A DNA stretch of 64,000 nt, taken from the NCBI RefSeq assembly GCF_947170395.1, contig NZ_CAMVTE010000004.1:38915-102914 (forward strand). The letters run 5' to 3'. Below the pieces are notes generated by a model. The model saw only the letters and a program-made list of their open reading frames with translations. It had not been told where the DNA came from and ran no database searches. Positions 15,316 through 23,781 of the stretch are shown here, one piece after another. Every line of letters begins with the position of its first letter. The first letter of the stretch is position 1. The DNA comes from an uncultured Methanobrevibacter sp. (GTDB taxonomy: Archaea > Methanobacteriota > Methanobacteria > Methanobacteriales > Methanobacteriaceae). The translations under genes and the position numbers were made by a program.

Positions 15316-15703
15316 AGTTTCACATCCTAATTGTTAATTAATATTTGTTGTTAATGTTTAAAATATTTTTATAAATTTGTGAAACGATGCTAAATAGTAA
15401 TACTTTTTTTACTTATAAGACATAAGTTTCAAGTGTAACTTTTTTCTTATAACATATTCTTCAAGTGTAAAGAGGTGCGTTTCAAGTGTAACTTTTCACT
15501 TATAACTTGTAACTTTTACCTGAAGAGGTGCATTTCAAGTGTAACTTATCACTTATCACTTATCATTATGTAAAAAATATATTCCTTATAACTTATAATC
15601 AATATGTAAAAAATAATTTACTTATAACTTATTACAATTTTCAGGTTCAAAAAATTATAACTTATAACTAAATTTTCAACAAAAAAAAGAAAAGTTAACA
15701 GAA
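15316..15703. other. Replication origin (oriC) with Cdc6/Orc1 boxes and AT-rich unwinding region
   Basis: 388 bases without a gene. Four direct copies of TTTCAAGTGTAA or its 11-base core are present at 15427-15438, 15460-15470, 15480-15491 and 15533-15544. The reverse complement, TTACACTTGAAA, is the mini-ORB box bound by Cdc6-1 in Methanothermobacter thermautotrophicus. Two copies are preceded by GAGGTGC (15472-15478 and 15525-15531). On the right, 15545-15680 is almost pure A/T with many ACTTATAA words and a tandem CACTTATC (15549-15573), a plausible duplex-unwinding element. cdc6 lies 3.4 kb to the right, as is usual for archaeal origins. The segment also contains the ytfJ-like promoter. 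I see all four boxes in one orientation only. Confidence 0.85.
15427..15544 (+). repeat. Four direct mini-ORB repeats
   Basis: 12-base word TTTCAAGTGTAA at 15427, 15480 and 15533, with an 11-base copy lacking the first T at 15460. Start-to-start spacings are about 33, 20 and 53. Spacing is irregular, so this is not a CRISPR array. Each copy is a likely binding site for the Orc1/Cdc6 protein encoded at 19083. Confidence 0.85.
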
Positions 15704-16846
15704 TCATAAGTATGATTCTGCAATTGATGCAACACCTGCGCCTGCATCTTCAATTACACCTAAACCTTTTAAGGTCATTCCGATAGCAGCAAAGGTTTGT
15801 GTTAATTCTTTGTAGGAAATATTTCCCATGTGTCCGATTCTGAAAATGTTTCCTTTCAAGTGATCTTGACCTCCGGCCAATTCCACACCATATTTGTCAC
15901 GTGTAGTGCCTCTGAAGTCAGCATCTGTAATTCCTTCAGGCATTTTAACGGCGGTCACGGTTGCAGATGAAACAGCTTCATCAGCGAATAACTCTAAACC
16001 TAAAGCTTTAACTGCATCAACACTGGCTTTAGCAGCTTTGTGGTGACGTGCAACTCTTGCATCAAGTCCTTCTTCCATAACCATTTTCAACGCTTCATTC
16101 ATTGCATAGGTAAGTGAAACTGATGGAGTGTATGGAGTTTCAGGTGGGACTTTGTCTCCGCTTTTTCTTACAGCTTTCATGTCAAGATAGAAAGTGTTGG
16201 TTTCCACTTTATCAACAGCCGCCCATGCGTCGTCGCTTAAGGTGATTGCTGCCATGCCCGGTGGTGCAGCCAAACATTTTTGAGATCCGGTAAGACAAAC
16301 GTCAATTCCGAATTTTTCAACGTTTACTGCGTCCCCTCCAAGGGATGATACGGTATCTACGATGTATAATGCATCATAATTTTTCATTACTTTACCAATT
16401 TCTTCAATAGGTGCAGCTACACCGGTAGAAGTTTCGTTGTGGATAACACTTACAGCTTTAATGTCTTCGTCAGCTTCTAAAGCTTCTTCGATAGCTTCAG
16501 GAGTAACGGCAGTTCCCCATTCTACTGCCAATTCTTTAGTTTCAATTCCATGAGTGTTAGCTATTTTCATGAAACGTTCTCCGAATTTTCCACCAACAAC
16601 ATTTAACATTTTTTCTCCAGGAGCTACAGTGTTTGCAATACCTGCTTCCATAGCTGCAGTTCCAGATCCAGTTAATAAATAAGAATTATTTGGGGTTTGG
16701 AAAACTTTACTCATTAATTCAGTAGTTTCAGTTAAGATTTCACCATATTTAGCGCTTCTGTGGTTAACAACAGCTTGTGACATTGCATTGAGTACTCTTG
16801 GGTGTACTGTTGTTGGTCCAGGAAGCATTAATAAAATATCGTTCAT
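15704..16846 (-). CDS. Class V aminotransferase (serine-pyruvate / alanine-glyoxylate type)
   Basis: 380 residues with the fold-type I PLP signature: 'LLTGSGTAAMEAG' (phosphate-binding loop), 'VSVIHNETSTG', 'YIVDTVSSLGGDAVNVEKFGIDVCLTGSQKCLAAPPG' with PLP-lysine Lys-190, and 'RIGHMGN' near the end. It starts with the class V archaeal motif 'LMLPGPTTVHPRVL'. Homologues in methanogens (MJ0959 type) have broad specificity for phosphoserine, serine, alanine, glyoxylate or pyruvate, so the exact substrate is left open. GGAGG is perfectly placed before the ATG. Stand-alone gene; its stop lies at the right edge of the origin. Confidence 0.92.
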   Translation of the reverse strand: MNDILLMLPGPTTVHPRVLNAMSQAVVNHRSAKYGEILTETTELMSKVFQTPNNSYLLTGSGTAAMEAGIANTVAPGEKMLNVVGGKFGERFMKIANTHGIETKELAVEWGTAVTPEAIEEALEADEDIKAVSVIHNETSTGVAAPIEEIGKVMKNYDALYIVDTVSSLGGDAVNVEKFGIDVCLTGSQKCLAAPPGMAAITLSDDAWAAVDKVETNTFYLDMKAVRKSGDKVPPETPYTPSVSLTYAMNEALKMVMEEGLDARVARHHKAAKASVDAVKALGLELFADEAVSSATVTAVKMPEGITDADFRGTTRDKYGVELAGGQDHLKGNIFRIGHMGNISYKELTQTFAAIGMTLKGLGVIEDAGAGVASIAESYL

Positions 16847-17082
16847 TAAATTCCTCCAAAATATTAGCTTACTTTAAGCTATATATATTTTTTATTTTTA
16901 TACTTATTAAATATTTTTAACATGTTATTTCATTCAGTTTTTCTGATGGTGAATTGGCATATTTTATCATATTGTTTAATTTTTCATTTAATTAATTAAA
17001 TAATGGTTAGGTTATATGCAATTTAGTGGAGAAGAACTTCCATTTGGAGGAATTTTTAGAGATATTCTCTTTAGATGAAATG

Positions 17083-18108
17083 TTATTTTTGAAGAAGCAG
17101 CAGTGATGTGATAATTTTCTGGGCTTGTGGTGTATTCAAATCATCCAATGCATTTAGCTGTTCGATGCCCTTTTGATATTCGGTTAGTTCAGCATCTTTT
17201 TCAGTTAATTTTGCATCTTTTTCACTTAGTTCAGCATCTTTTTCAGTTAATTTTGCATCTTTTTCACTTAGTTCTGCATCTTTTTCGGTTAATTCAGCAT
17301 TTTTTTCGGTTAGTTTCTGGTTTTGCTCTTCAATTTCCTGATCTTTTTTTTCCAGTTCTTCACCGTATACGTTGTATACGAGTTCTTCCATATCACTCTT
17401 ATATTTTCTCATGTTAATCTCCTCCAACAGCTTTTTTTGCTTTTCTTTGCTTGGAATATTGTTCAATATCATTACCATCAATATTACTGCAATATCTCTT
17501 TTCATTTCTCTATCTGCAATCTTTGCATTTGAAAACACATGAGCCAATGCTTCGGTAATTTGTTCGCTGTACTTATCAGAGATATATTTCGGAATGAATG
17601 CAATATCCAATGCTTCGTTATCAGTTAATTCAATATTATGTTTTACTTTGTTAATAAGATTTTCATATTTTTCCCACAATTCGTCATCAGGGAAATATAT
17701 GTAATGTGGTCTGATAATGTCTGTTTTGGTTATTTCGTATTCTTTAGGGAAATTTGAATAATCCTTTCTGCAGGTTACTGCAGTATACATCGGCAATGAA
17801 TATATGAAACTACCAAATGTTTTGTATTTTGCAAATTTCCTTAAGGTTTTTTCAACAACATCTTCGGATTCATCTTCAAGATTAATCAGCATATGCTCTA
17901 TTAATTCTCCTGTTGATTCGTCACTCTTACCTACGGAGTACAGTTCATCCATCCTTCCCATTTCCATATTTCTCAAAACGACTTCTGTAGGATATCTTCG
18001 ACAATATTTGCCTGGCAATCCCAGATACTGGTGTTGCCTTTTTCTGAAAGCCATTGATGAATATTTCATTGTTGCATCAAATGTATGAAAGGGCTTTTTA
18101 AATTTCAT
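17083..18108 (-). CDS. PD-(D/E)XK-like protein with heptapeptide-repeat tail
   Basis: 341 residues from ATG 18108, chosen because AGGTGG lies just upstream (an in-frame GTG at 18159 is less likely). The N-terminal 100 residues resemble the PD-(D/E)XK nuclease/Rpn-type fold: 'GRMDELYSVG' followed by 'ELIEHMLINLEDESEDVVEKTLRKFAKY'; the key residues are only partly typical, so catalysis is doubtful. A helical domain follows. The tail (about 261-315) is seven copies of a 7-residue unit of the type (E/K)L(T/S)EKDA, encoded by 21-bp DNA repeats (17181-17327), and must be a long charged helix. Family members in Methanobrevibacter occur in many copies. Nuclease or recombination role is inference. Confidence 0.7.
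   Translation of the reverse strand: MKFKKPFHTFDATMKYSSMAFRKRQHQYLGLPGKYCRRYPTEVVLRNMEMGRMDELYSVGKSDESTGELIEHMLINLEDESEDVVEKTLRKFAKYKTFGSFIYSLPMYTAVTCRKDYSNFPKEYEITKTDIIRPHYIYFPDDELWEKYENLINKVKHNIELTDNEALDIAFIPKYISDKYSEQITEALAHVFSNAKIADREMKRDIAVILMVMILNNIPSKEKQKKLLEEINMRKYKSDMEELVYNVYGEELEKKDQEIEEQNQKLTEKNAELTEKDAELSEKDAKLTEKDAELSEKDAKLTEKDAELTEYQKGIEQLNALDDLNTPQAQKIITSLLLLQK
17181..17327 (-). repeat. 21-bp tandem coding repeat (heptapeptide)
   Basis: Seven units of the 21-base word encoding (E/K)L(T/S)EKDA lie inside the 17083-18108 gene. On the plus strand they read as alternating AGCATCTTTTTC and TTGCATCTTTTTC blocks. Adjacent copies are close to identical, so length variation between strains by slippage is expected. 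Confidence 0.8.
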
Positions 18109-18330
18109 ATTTTTCCACCTTAAATATAAAATTTCCGGAAATTTATTTTTTAAATCCACATCGATGTATTTGATAGTCTAAATCATTTCATATATAACCT
18201 TTTTAACTAAAAAAGGAATTATTGATGTTTATTTGTAATTTAAAGGATTCATAATAATATTTACTTTACTTCATAAACAATAAATTATTTAATCAATTAA
18301 AGCCAAACTAATATTTAGTGAGGTTTAAAT

Positions 18331-19050
18331 ATGGAATTTGGACTCTGGGAAAAATATTACAAAGAAATTCTTGAAGATTTCGGTTTTTCACGTGAAGGCG
18401 ATGAGGAATCCGCAAAACTGTTGGATGAAATATTGTTTGAAGAAGGTTGTCTTACATTGGATGATTTAAGCAAGATTGTAGGATTTTCAGATAAATTCAT
18501 CGTATTTGGTGCAGGACCTTCCGTTAAGGAGCATATTCAGGAGCTGAAGGATAATTACGATTTAAAGGATTACGTTTTGGTTGCAGCTGACGGCGCAACA
18601 ACCGCCATGATTGAGGAACGTCTTGTTCCGGATATAGTGGTTACAGATTTGGATGGAAACATTGACGATATCCTTTTGGCCAATTTGAAAGGGGCAAACA
18701 TTGTAATCCATGCCCATGCAGACAACATTGAAAGAATTGCATCCTTAAGTTCATTTTTCAACAACGTATTGGGCACAACCCAGGCACAGCCAATCGGAAA
18801 CCTCTATAATTTCGGCGGATTCACCGATGGAGACAGGGCAATATTTCTCTCAGTAGCTTTGGGAGCAACACAGATAATCCTTGCCGGAATGGACTTTGGA
18901 GATATTGTAACCAAATATTCAAGGCCTAATCTGGAAAGCAATTTGGCCAATGCCGATGAATTCAAAAAGAAAAAATTGGTTTATGCTGAAATGTTCACAA
19001 ACTGGATAGTGGAAAACGAAAATGTGGACATCGTCAACCTTATGGAATAA
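18331..19050 (+). CDS. mptE: 6-hydroxymethyl-7,8-dihydropterin pyrophosphokinase, MptE type
   Basis: 239 residues, DUF115/MptE family. Diagnostic stretches: 'VFGAGPSVKEHIQEL' (nucleotide-binding loop), 'LVAADGATTAMIEERLVPDIVVTDLDG' , 'IVIHAHADN', 'GGFTDGDRAIFLSVALGATQIILAGMDFG'. The methanogen enzyme (MJ1634) uses ATP to pyrophosphorylate 6-hydroxymethyl-7,8-dihydropterin in tetrahydromethanopterin biosynthesis, the C1 carrier of methanogenesis; it is unrelated to FolK. GAGGTT precedes ATG 18331. It lies 32 bases before cdc6, same strand, so probably cotranscribed. Length and motifs are standard. Confidence 0.9.
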   Translation: MEFGLWEKYYKEILEDFGFSREGDEESAKLLDEILFEEGCLTLDDLSKIVGFSDKFIVFGAGPSVKEHIQELKDNYDLKDYVLVAADGATTAMIEERLVPDIVVTDLDGNIDDILLANLKGANIVIHAHADNIERIASLSSFFNNVLGTTQAQPIGNLYNFGGFTDGDRAIFLSVALGATQIILAGMDFGDIVTKYSRPNLESNLANADEFKKKKLVYAEMFTNWIVENENVDIVNLME

Positions 19051-19082
19051 TTTTTATATTAATATGAATAAAAGTGGATAAC

Positions 19083-20192
19083 ATGGGAATTGAAGATATT
19101 TTAATGTATGATGAGAGTCTTTTTCAAAATATAAATGCTTTTGACCCAGATTACATGCCTCCAAATTACAATTTCAGAGATACTCAAATGGAGGCAATGG
19201 CGATGGCAATAAGACCAGCAATGAGAGGGGGTCAGCCATCAAATGCTGTTATTTTAGGCTCACCTGCAACAGGTAAGACAACGGCTATCAGAAAAGTATT
19301 TGAGATGGTTGAAAAGAATACTGAAAAAATCGTATGCGTTTATATTAACTGCCAAATCCATACAACCCGTTTTGGAATATTTTCTCAAATCTACAAAAAG
19401 ATGTTCGGACATGTTCCTCCCGAAACAGGAGTTCCGTTCTCAAGAATCTATACTCAAATCATGCAGGATCTTCAAAAAAACGGCAAATCACTTATTATAG
19501 CTTTTGATGATATAAACTATCTTTTCCAAACAAACCACGCAAATAAGGTAGTCTACGATATACTTAGGGCTTATGAGGAATATCCCGGTGTGAGAACATC
19601 CATTTTTGCAATACTGTCCGATTTGGAATTCAAGTATGCATTTGACAAAAATGTAAATACAGTATTCATTCCTCAGGAAATCATGTTCCCGCTTTACACA
19701 TATCCTGAAATCGAGGATATCCTAAAAGACCGTGTGAATGCAGGGTTTTTCCCAGGCGTTTTGGCCGATGACATCCTGGAGCAGATTGCAATGTACACTT
19801 TGGAAAATGGAGATTTGAGGGTTGGAATTAACCTTCTGAAATCCTGCGGCAACATTGCGGAAGCATCAGCAAGTCGTGAAATCACACAGGAACACTTCGA
19901 TAAGGCTATTGAGTCCTTAGTTTCAGTTAATGTTTCCGAAACCCTAAAATCCTTAAATGATGATGAAAGAAATATATTAAAAATGATTGTTGATTATGAT
20001 GGCATTTACACTGCCCGTGAACTTGGAGACATATATATAGAAAAAACAGGCTCCAGTTACTCATCATTCAATAGAATCCTTGATAAATTGGAATTTGTAA
20101 GATTGGTCGATACCAAATTTACAGGAAAAGGTGCAAGGGGCAAATCCCGCCAGATAATATTGCGGTTCGACCCCGAAGATTATGAAATCTAG
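19083..20192 (+). CDS. cdc6: Orc1/Cdc6 replication initiator
   Basis: 369 residues from ATG 19083 (a GTG three codons earlier is possible). AAA+ ATPase: Walker A 'GSPATGKT' (59-66), Walker B 'IIAFDDI' (138-144), sensor-1 region 'TSIFAILSDLEFK', then a lid domain ('NGDLRVGINLLKSCGNIAEA') and C-terminal winged helix (about 285-365) with a basic wing 'TGKGARGKSRQ'. It binds origin boxes and loads the MCM helicase; the four boxes at 15427-15544 are its likely targets. Right beside mptE. As in many methanogens a second cdc6 gene may exist elsewhere; this is the origin-linked copy. Confidence 0.95.
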   Translation: MGIEDILMYDESLFQNINAFDPDYMPPNYNFRDTQMEAMAMAIRPAMRGGQPSNAVILGSPATGKTTAIRKVFEMVEKNTEKIVCVYINCQIHTTRFGIFSQIYKKMFGHVPPETGVPFSRIYTQIMQDLQKNGKSLIIAFDDINYLFQTNHANKVVYDILRAYEEYPGVRTSIFAILSDLEFKYAFDKNVNTVFIPQEIMFPLYTYPEIEDILKDRVNAGFFPGVLADDILEQIAMYTLENGDLRVGINLLKSCGNIAEASASREITQEHFDKAIESLVSVNVSETLKSLNDDERNILKMIVDYDGIYTARELGDIYIEKTGSSYSSFNRILDKLEFVRLVDTKFTGKGARGKSRQIILRFDPEDYEI

Positions 20193-20224
20193 CTTTTCCT
20201 GCTGGAAATTAGTTTTTTCTGTTA

Positions 20225-20305
20225 ACATTAGAGTGTATGCATGGTAAGCCTATAGTCTAATGTGCAACTAAGGGTTTGGTATTGTAAAATCAATTAAATC
20301 CTTAG
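20225..20305 (+). other. Two inverted repeats between cdc6 and the small membrane protein
   Basis: ACATTAGA (20225-20232) pairs with TCTAATGT (20256-20263), and CTAAGGGTTT (20268-20277) pairs with AAATCCTTAG (20296-20305, one G-U pair). The second overlaps the stop codon of the convergent gene. Possibly a bidirectional terminator or a small RNA; no known family. Confidence 0.35.
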
Positions 20306-20481
20306 ATTATGTACGGATTTTGAGCTGCAACAACAGAAATAACAGATAAAAGTAATGCTGCTATTACTACAAGCATTACCATGCAAGATTGAACATCTAT
20401 GTTGCTGTATGCAATTTCGTCAACTATTGAATTTCTTTTTCTTAAATCTGCTTGTAATGTGGTGTCATTATTTCTCAACAT
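20302..20481 (-). CDS. Small membrane protein, 59 residues
   Basis: Start ATG 20481 is preferred to the GTG at 20490 because the TATA box at 20515-20522 would start transcription near 20490. The first 30 residues are polar ('RNNDTTLQADLRKRNSIVDEIAYSNIDVQ') and the rest is a single hydrophobic helix ('MVMLVVIAALLLSVISVVAA') ending QNPYII. Likely C-tail-anchored in the membrane with its charged part in the cytoplasm. No family recognised. Confidence 0.6.
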   Translation of the reverse strand: MLRNNDTTLQADLRKRNSIVDEIAYSNIDVQSCMVMLVVIAALLLSVISVVAAQNPYII

Positions 20482-20514
20482 ATAAATCACTATATTAAAA
20501 TTGTTGAAGGTTCA

Positions 20515-20522
20515 TATATAAA
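20515..20522. promoter_or_regulatory. Shared TATA region of divergent promoters
   Basis: TATATAAA read on plus and TTTATATA on minus lies between the small membrane protein (minus) and archease (plus). The minus reading is a perfect box A about 25 bases from the expected start near 20490; the plus reading would start transcription near 20545. Confidence 0.5.
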
Positions 20523-20569
20523 CAAAGAGATAGAGAGCATTTGAAGAGTAATATTTTTTGGAGAAAATC

Positions 20570-20983
20570 ATGAAAAGCTATGAATATTTTGATGTAACTG
20601 CCGATATAGGATTAAAAGCTTATGGTGAAAGTCTTAATGAAGCGTTTGAAAATGCAGGACTTGCAATGTTTAACATAATCACTGATACATCTGATGTTGA
20701 GCCAACAGATGAAATTTCATTTGAAATAACTTCTGAAGACGAAGTATCTCTTCTTTATGATTATCTTGAGGAGCTTCTGTTTTATCATGAAATCGATTTC
20801 ATGCTTTTCAGCGAATTTCATGTTGAAATCGATGAAGGTCTGCATCTGAAATCAACAATCAAAGGGGAGAAAATAGATTGGGATAAGCATGAGCGAAAAA
20901 CCGAAATAAAGGCAATAACGTTTCATAAGATGAAAGTTATTAAAAAGGACTTCGTAGAGCTTCATGCTATTGTGGATTTATAA
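20570..20983 (+). CDS. Archease
   Basis: 137 residues from ATG 20570 with GGAG seven bases upstream (a TTG at 20558 is less likely). Family signatures: 'YFDVTADIGLKAYGESLNEAFENAGLAMFNIITD' (the T-x-D-x-x-x metal-binding start), 'LLYDYLEELLFYHEIDFMLFSEF', 'EIKAITFHKMKV' near the end. Archease accelerates RtcB guanylation and lets it turn over repeatedly; the adjacent rtcB at 21559 supports this. Acts in the cytosol in tRNA splicing and RNA repair. Confidence 0.93.
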   Translation: MKSYEYFDVTADIGLKAYGESLNEAFENAGLAMFNIITDTSDVEPTDEISFEITSEDEVSLLYDYLEELLFYHEIDFMLFSEFHVEIDEGLHLKSTIKGEKIDWDKHERKTEIKAITFHKMKVIKKDFVELHAIVDL

Positions 20984-21016
20984 GATTTATATAATAATTA
21001 AGACATATTAATTTTC

Positions 21017-21337
21017 ATGAAACGAACTCATACAATAACAAGGACATTTGAAATGGTGATGGGACTGATAGGATCTGTCATCGGAATATTTTCAGGTTCC
21101 TTTTTAATATTTCTGGAACATGTTGGTCAGGCACATGCTCCATTTTTGGGCATAATTGCCATTATCGCATCCGTTTTAGGTTTGGCGTCTTCTTTTTATG
21201 TTAAAAAGAACGTTGAACTTGCTGGTGTTGGTTTTATAATCGCAACAATGTTTGTCATCATAGGTTCCGACTACATAAATGCTGTAAGCGCAATATTTTT
21301 GATGATTGCAGGGGCATCAGCACTCTTTAGAAAATAA
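21017..21337 (+). CDS. DUF4064-like small membrane protein
   Basis: 106 residues, four hydrophobic segments (about 12-32, 41-60, 66-83, 88-103) and a basic N-terminus ('MKRTHTITRTFEMVMGLIGSVIGIFSGSFLIF'). The opening R(T/S)(F/A)E.V.G.IG...G. is the DUF4064 pattern. Polytopic membrane protein of unknown role. Sits between archease and rtcB, 33 bases after the former, but is followed by its own T-run (21341-21347), so rtcB has a separate promoter. Confidence 0.75.
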   Translation: MKRTHTITRTFEMVMGLIGSVIGIFSGSFLIFLEHVGQAHAPFLGIIAIIASVLGLASSFYVKKNVELAGVGFIIATMFVIIGSDYINAVSAIFLMIAGASALFRK

Positions 21338-21558
21338 CTCTTTTTTTACAATATTTATTCTGTAGTGAATTTTTCATATTCGATACCAGTTGCAATGTCG
21401 GCGGAAAGAATGCATTGAGTATTAAGGAAGTTTCCAGGCATTATTCCGCTTATTATAATCATTGAGTCAACTCATTTTTTTAATTTTTCCGTGAATCTAC
21501 CAAAACCTTATTTAATTATCACACATAAATATTAAAACATAATATTTTAGTGATGCTT

Positions 21559-23007
21559 ATGACAATAAAGGATGAAATCAAAAAAGTTAGAGATAATGTT
21601 TATGAAATTCCGGGCTCTTTTGATAAAAGAATGAGGGCTTCCGGAAGATTTTACATTGCTGATGAATATTTTGATGAACTGGAGGAGGGTGCAATAGAAC
21701 AGATTGTCAATATCGCCTGTCTTCCGGGGGTTCAGAGATATTCCATCGGACTTCCAGACATTCACTTCGGATACGGATTTCCAATAGGTGGAGTTGCCGC
21801 ATTCAGTATGAGAAACGGTATTGTATCACCTGGAGGAGTCGGTTTTGACATAAACTGCGGTGTCAGACTGATTAAATCAAACCTGACTCTTGAAGACATT
21901 GAGGACAAACTCGATGAGCTTACAGAAAAGCTGTTTAAAAATATTCCGTCAGGTGTTGGAAGCAAAGGTAAAATAAAGCTCAATGAAGATGAAATTAATG
22001 ATGTGCTTGACCTTGGTGCCGAATGGGCTGTCAACAATGGATATGGATGGAGCGAAGATTTGGAAGTTTTGGAAGAAAACGGAAAAATGGAAGATGCCGA
22101 TTCAAGTATCGTATCCGACAAGGCCAAAAAAAGAGGAATTCCTCAATTGGGTTCTTTAGGTTCCGGAAATCACTTTCTGGAAGTTCAAATTGTTGATGAG
22201 ATTTATGATGATGAAGCGGCCAAGGCATTCGGCCTTGAGAAGGGAATGATTGTAATCATGGTTCATTCAGGTTCAAGGGGCTGCGGACATCAGGTATGTT
22301 CAGATTATTTAAGAGTAATGGATAAGGCATATAAGAAGTACAAAATCCAACTTGATGACAGACAATTGGCCTGTGCTCCACTTGACTCAAAAGAAGCTCA
22401 GGATTATATTCAGGCAATGGCTGCGGCAGCCAATTATGCATGGGCAAACAGACAATTGATGACTCACTGGATTCGTGAAACATTTGAGGATGTTTTGGGA
22501 AAATCCGCAAGGGAAATGGAAATGGACATTGTCTATGATGTGGCCCACAACATCGTCAAGATGGAAAGGCATAAAATTTACAACCGTGAAGAGGATGTGC
22601 TTGTTCACAGAAAAGGAGCCACACGTGCATTCGGCCCTGGAAGGGAAGAGGTTCCTGAAAAATACAGGGACATCGGACAGCCTGTGCTGATTCCTGGTAC
22701 AATGGGTACCGCTTCATACGTACTTCGCGGAACAGACAAGGCAATGGAAGAGACATTCGGTTCCACCGCACACGGTGCCGGAAGGGTACTTTCAAGATCC
22801 AAGGCCAAAAAGGATTATGATGCTGATGAAATCACTGCTGATTTGGCAACAAAAGGTATTAAAATCAAGGCTACAAGCAAACATGTCATTGAAGAGGAAG
22901 CACCTGGTGCATACAAGGACGTTGACAGTGTAGTAAGGGTTTCAGACAGTACTGGTATTGCAAAACTTGTTGCTAAAGTCAAGCCGTTATCTGTTTGCAA
23001 AGGGTAG
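21559..23007 (+). CDS. rtcB: RtcB, RNA-splicing 3'-phosphate ligase
   Basis: 482 residues from ATG 21559 (GTG/ATG codons at 21550 and 21553 also lie in frame). All RtcB landmarks are present: '[18 protein letters not shown]', metal-binding 'GFDINCGVR' (Cys-100), '[10 protein letters not shown]', '[11 protein letters not shown]', '[10 protein letters not shown]', 'RKGATRAFG', '[12 protein letters not shown]', and the guanylated histidine in '[14 protein letters not shown]' (His-405). It joins RNA 2',3'-cyclic phosphate or 3'-phosphate ends to 5'-OH with Mn and GTP, sealing tRNA exons. No intein (members in some archaea carry one). Followed after six bases by the phosphorylase gene, so an operon. 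Confidence 0.96.
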   Translation: MTIKDEIKKVRDNVYEIPGSFDKRMRASGRFYIADEYFDELEEGAIEQIVNIACLPGVQRYSIGLPDIHFGYGFPIGGVAAFSMRNGIVSPGGVGFDINCGVRLIKSNLTLEDIEDKLDELTEKLFKNIPSGVGSKGKIKLNEDEINDVLDLGAEWAVNNGYGWSEDLEVLEENGKMEDADSSIVSDKAKKRGIPQLGSLGSGNHFLEVQIVDEIYDDEAAKAFGLEKGMIVIMVHSGSRGCGHQVCSDYLRVMDKAYKKYKIQLDDRQLACAPLDSKEAQDYIQAMAAAANYAWANRQLMTHWIRETFEDVLGKSAREMEMDIVYDVAHNIVKMERHKIYNREEDVLVHRKGATRAFGPGREEVPEKYRDIGQPVLIPGTMGTASYVLRGTDKAMEETFGSTAHGAGRVLSRSKAKKDYDADEITADLATKGIKIKATSKHVIEEEAPGAYKDVDSVVRVSDSTGIAKLVAKVKPLSVCKG

Positions 23008-23013
23008 TTTAAA

Positions 23014-23772
23014 ATGATTGGTATAATTGGTGGCAGTGGTGTATATGAAATTACACAAAAGGCTGACTCCTGTGAAGAGAAATTAGTCAAAACAGACTAT
23101 GGGGATGTGAAAGTTTCAATCTTGGAGATATTTTCCAAAAAGGTGGCATTTATCCCCCGCCATGCACAGGGTCATTCAATTCCACCTCATAAAATAAACT
23201 TCAGGGCAAATATTGATGCTTTAAAAAACGTAGGCGTTACTAAAATAATAGCTACAAACTCCGTTGGGTCCATGAACGAAAACATGCCTCCCGGAGCTTT
23301 TGTAATTCCGAATGACTTTTTGGATTTCTCACAAAACAGGGCAAAAACCTACTTTGAAGATAAGGTGGTCCATATTGACGTTACAGAACCGTATTGTCCA
23401 TATTTAAGGGATGTTTTAGCCCAATCAGGTGATGTTCTCCTTGGAGGCACATATGTATGTACCGAAGGGCCAAGATTTGAAACTCCTGCCGAGATAAAGA
23501 TGTTTAAAATGCTTGGAGGGGACTTGGTTGGAATGACAGGCCTTCCTGAAGTCACCCTTGCCCGTGAGAGGGAGATGTGCTACAATTCAATATGTATCGT
23601 ATCCAATTATGCATCAGGAATATCCGACCAGGAGCTTACAATCGATGAAGTGTTTGAGATGGTGGCTCAAAAGGAAACAGAACTGCTAGAATTGATTTAT
23701 AATTTTATTAAAAACGTTGATGATAAAAAAGATTGCACCTGCAATCATGCTTTGGATGGTGCAGAGGTTTAG
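23014..23772 (+). CDS. MTA/MTI phosphorylase (purine nucleoside phosphorylase family)
   Basis: 252 residues with the MTAP signature: 'GIIGGSGVYEI', 'VAFIPRHAQGHSIPPHKINFRANIDALK', 'TNSVGSMNENMPPGAFVIPNDFLDFS', 'CTEGPRFETPAEI', 'DLVGMTGLPEVTLAREREMCY'. It cleaves the ribosyl bond of 5'-methylthioadenosine or methylthioinosine with phosphate (methionine/polyamine salvage). In Methanocaldococcus the homologue acts on methylthioinosine, so I give no symbol. The C-terminus carries an extra 'CTCNHALD' stretch rich in Cys and His, unusual for the family and possibly metal-binding. Start ATG follows rtcB by six bases; the stop codon overlaps the ribosome-binding site of the next gene. Confidence 0.92.
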   Translation: MIGIIGGSGVYEITQKADSCEEKLVKTDYGDVKVSILEIFSKKVAFIPRHAQGHSIPPHKINFRANIDALKNVGVTKIIATNSVGSMNENMPPGAFVIPNDFLDFSQNRAKTYFEDKVVHIDVTEPYCPYLRDVLAQSGDVLLGGTYVCTEGPRFETPAEIKMFKMLGGDLVGMTGLPEVTLAREREMCYNSICIVSNYASGISDQELTIDEVFEMVAQKETELLELIYNFIKNVDDKKDCTCNHALDGAEV

Positions 23773-23781
23773 GTGATTTAA

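Noticed and set aside
15420..15560. Repeats next to the ytfJ-like gene as a CRISPR array
   Set aside because: Repeat only 11-12 bases, spacing irregular (20-53), no cas genes; matches Cdc6 boxes.
17016..17078. 20-codon plus-strand frame with ATG
   Set aside because: Weak upstream signal and no promoter; chance is likely.
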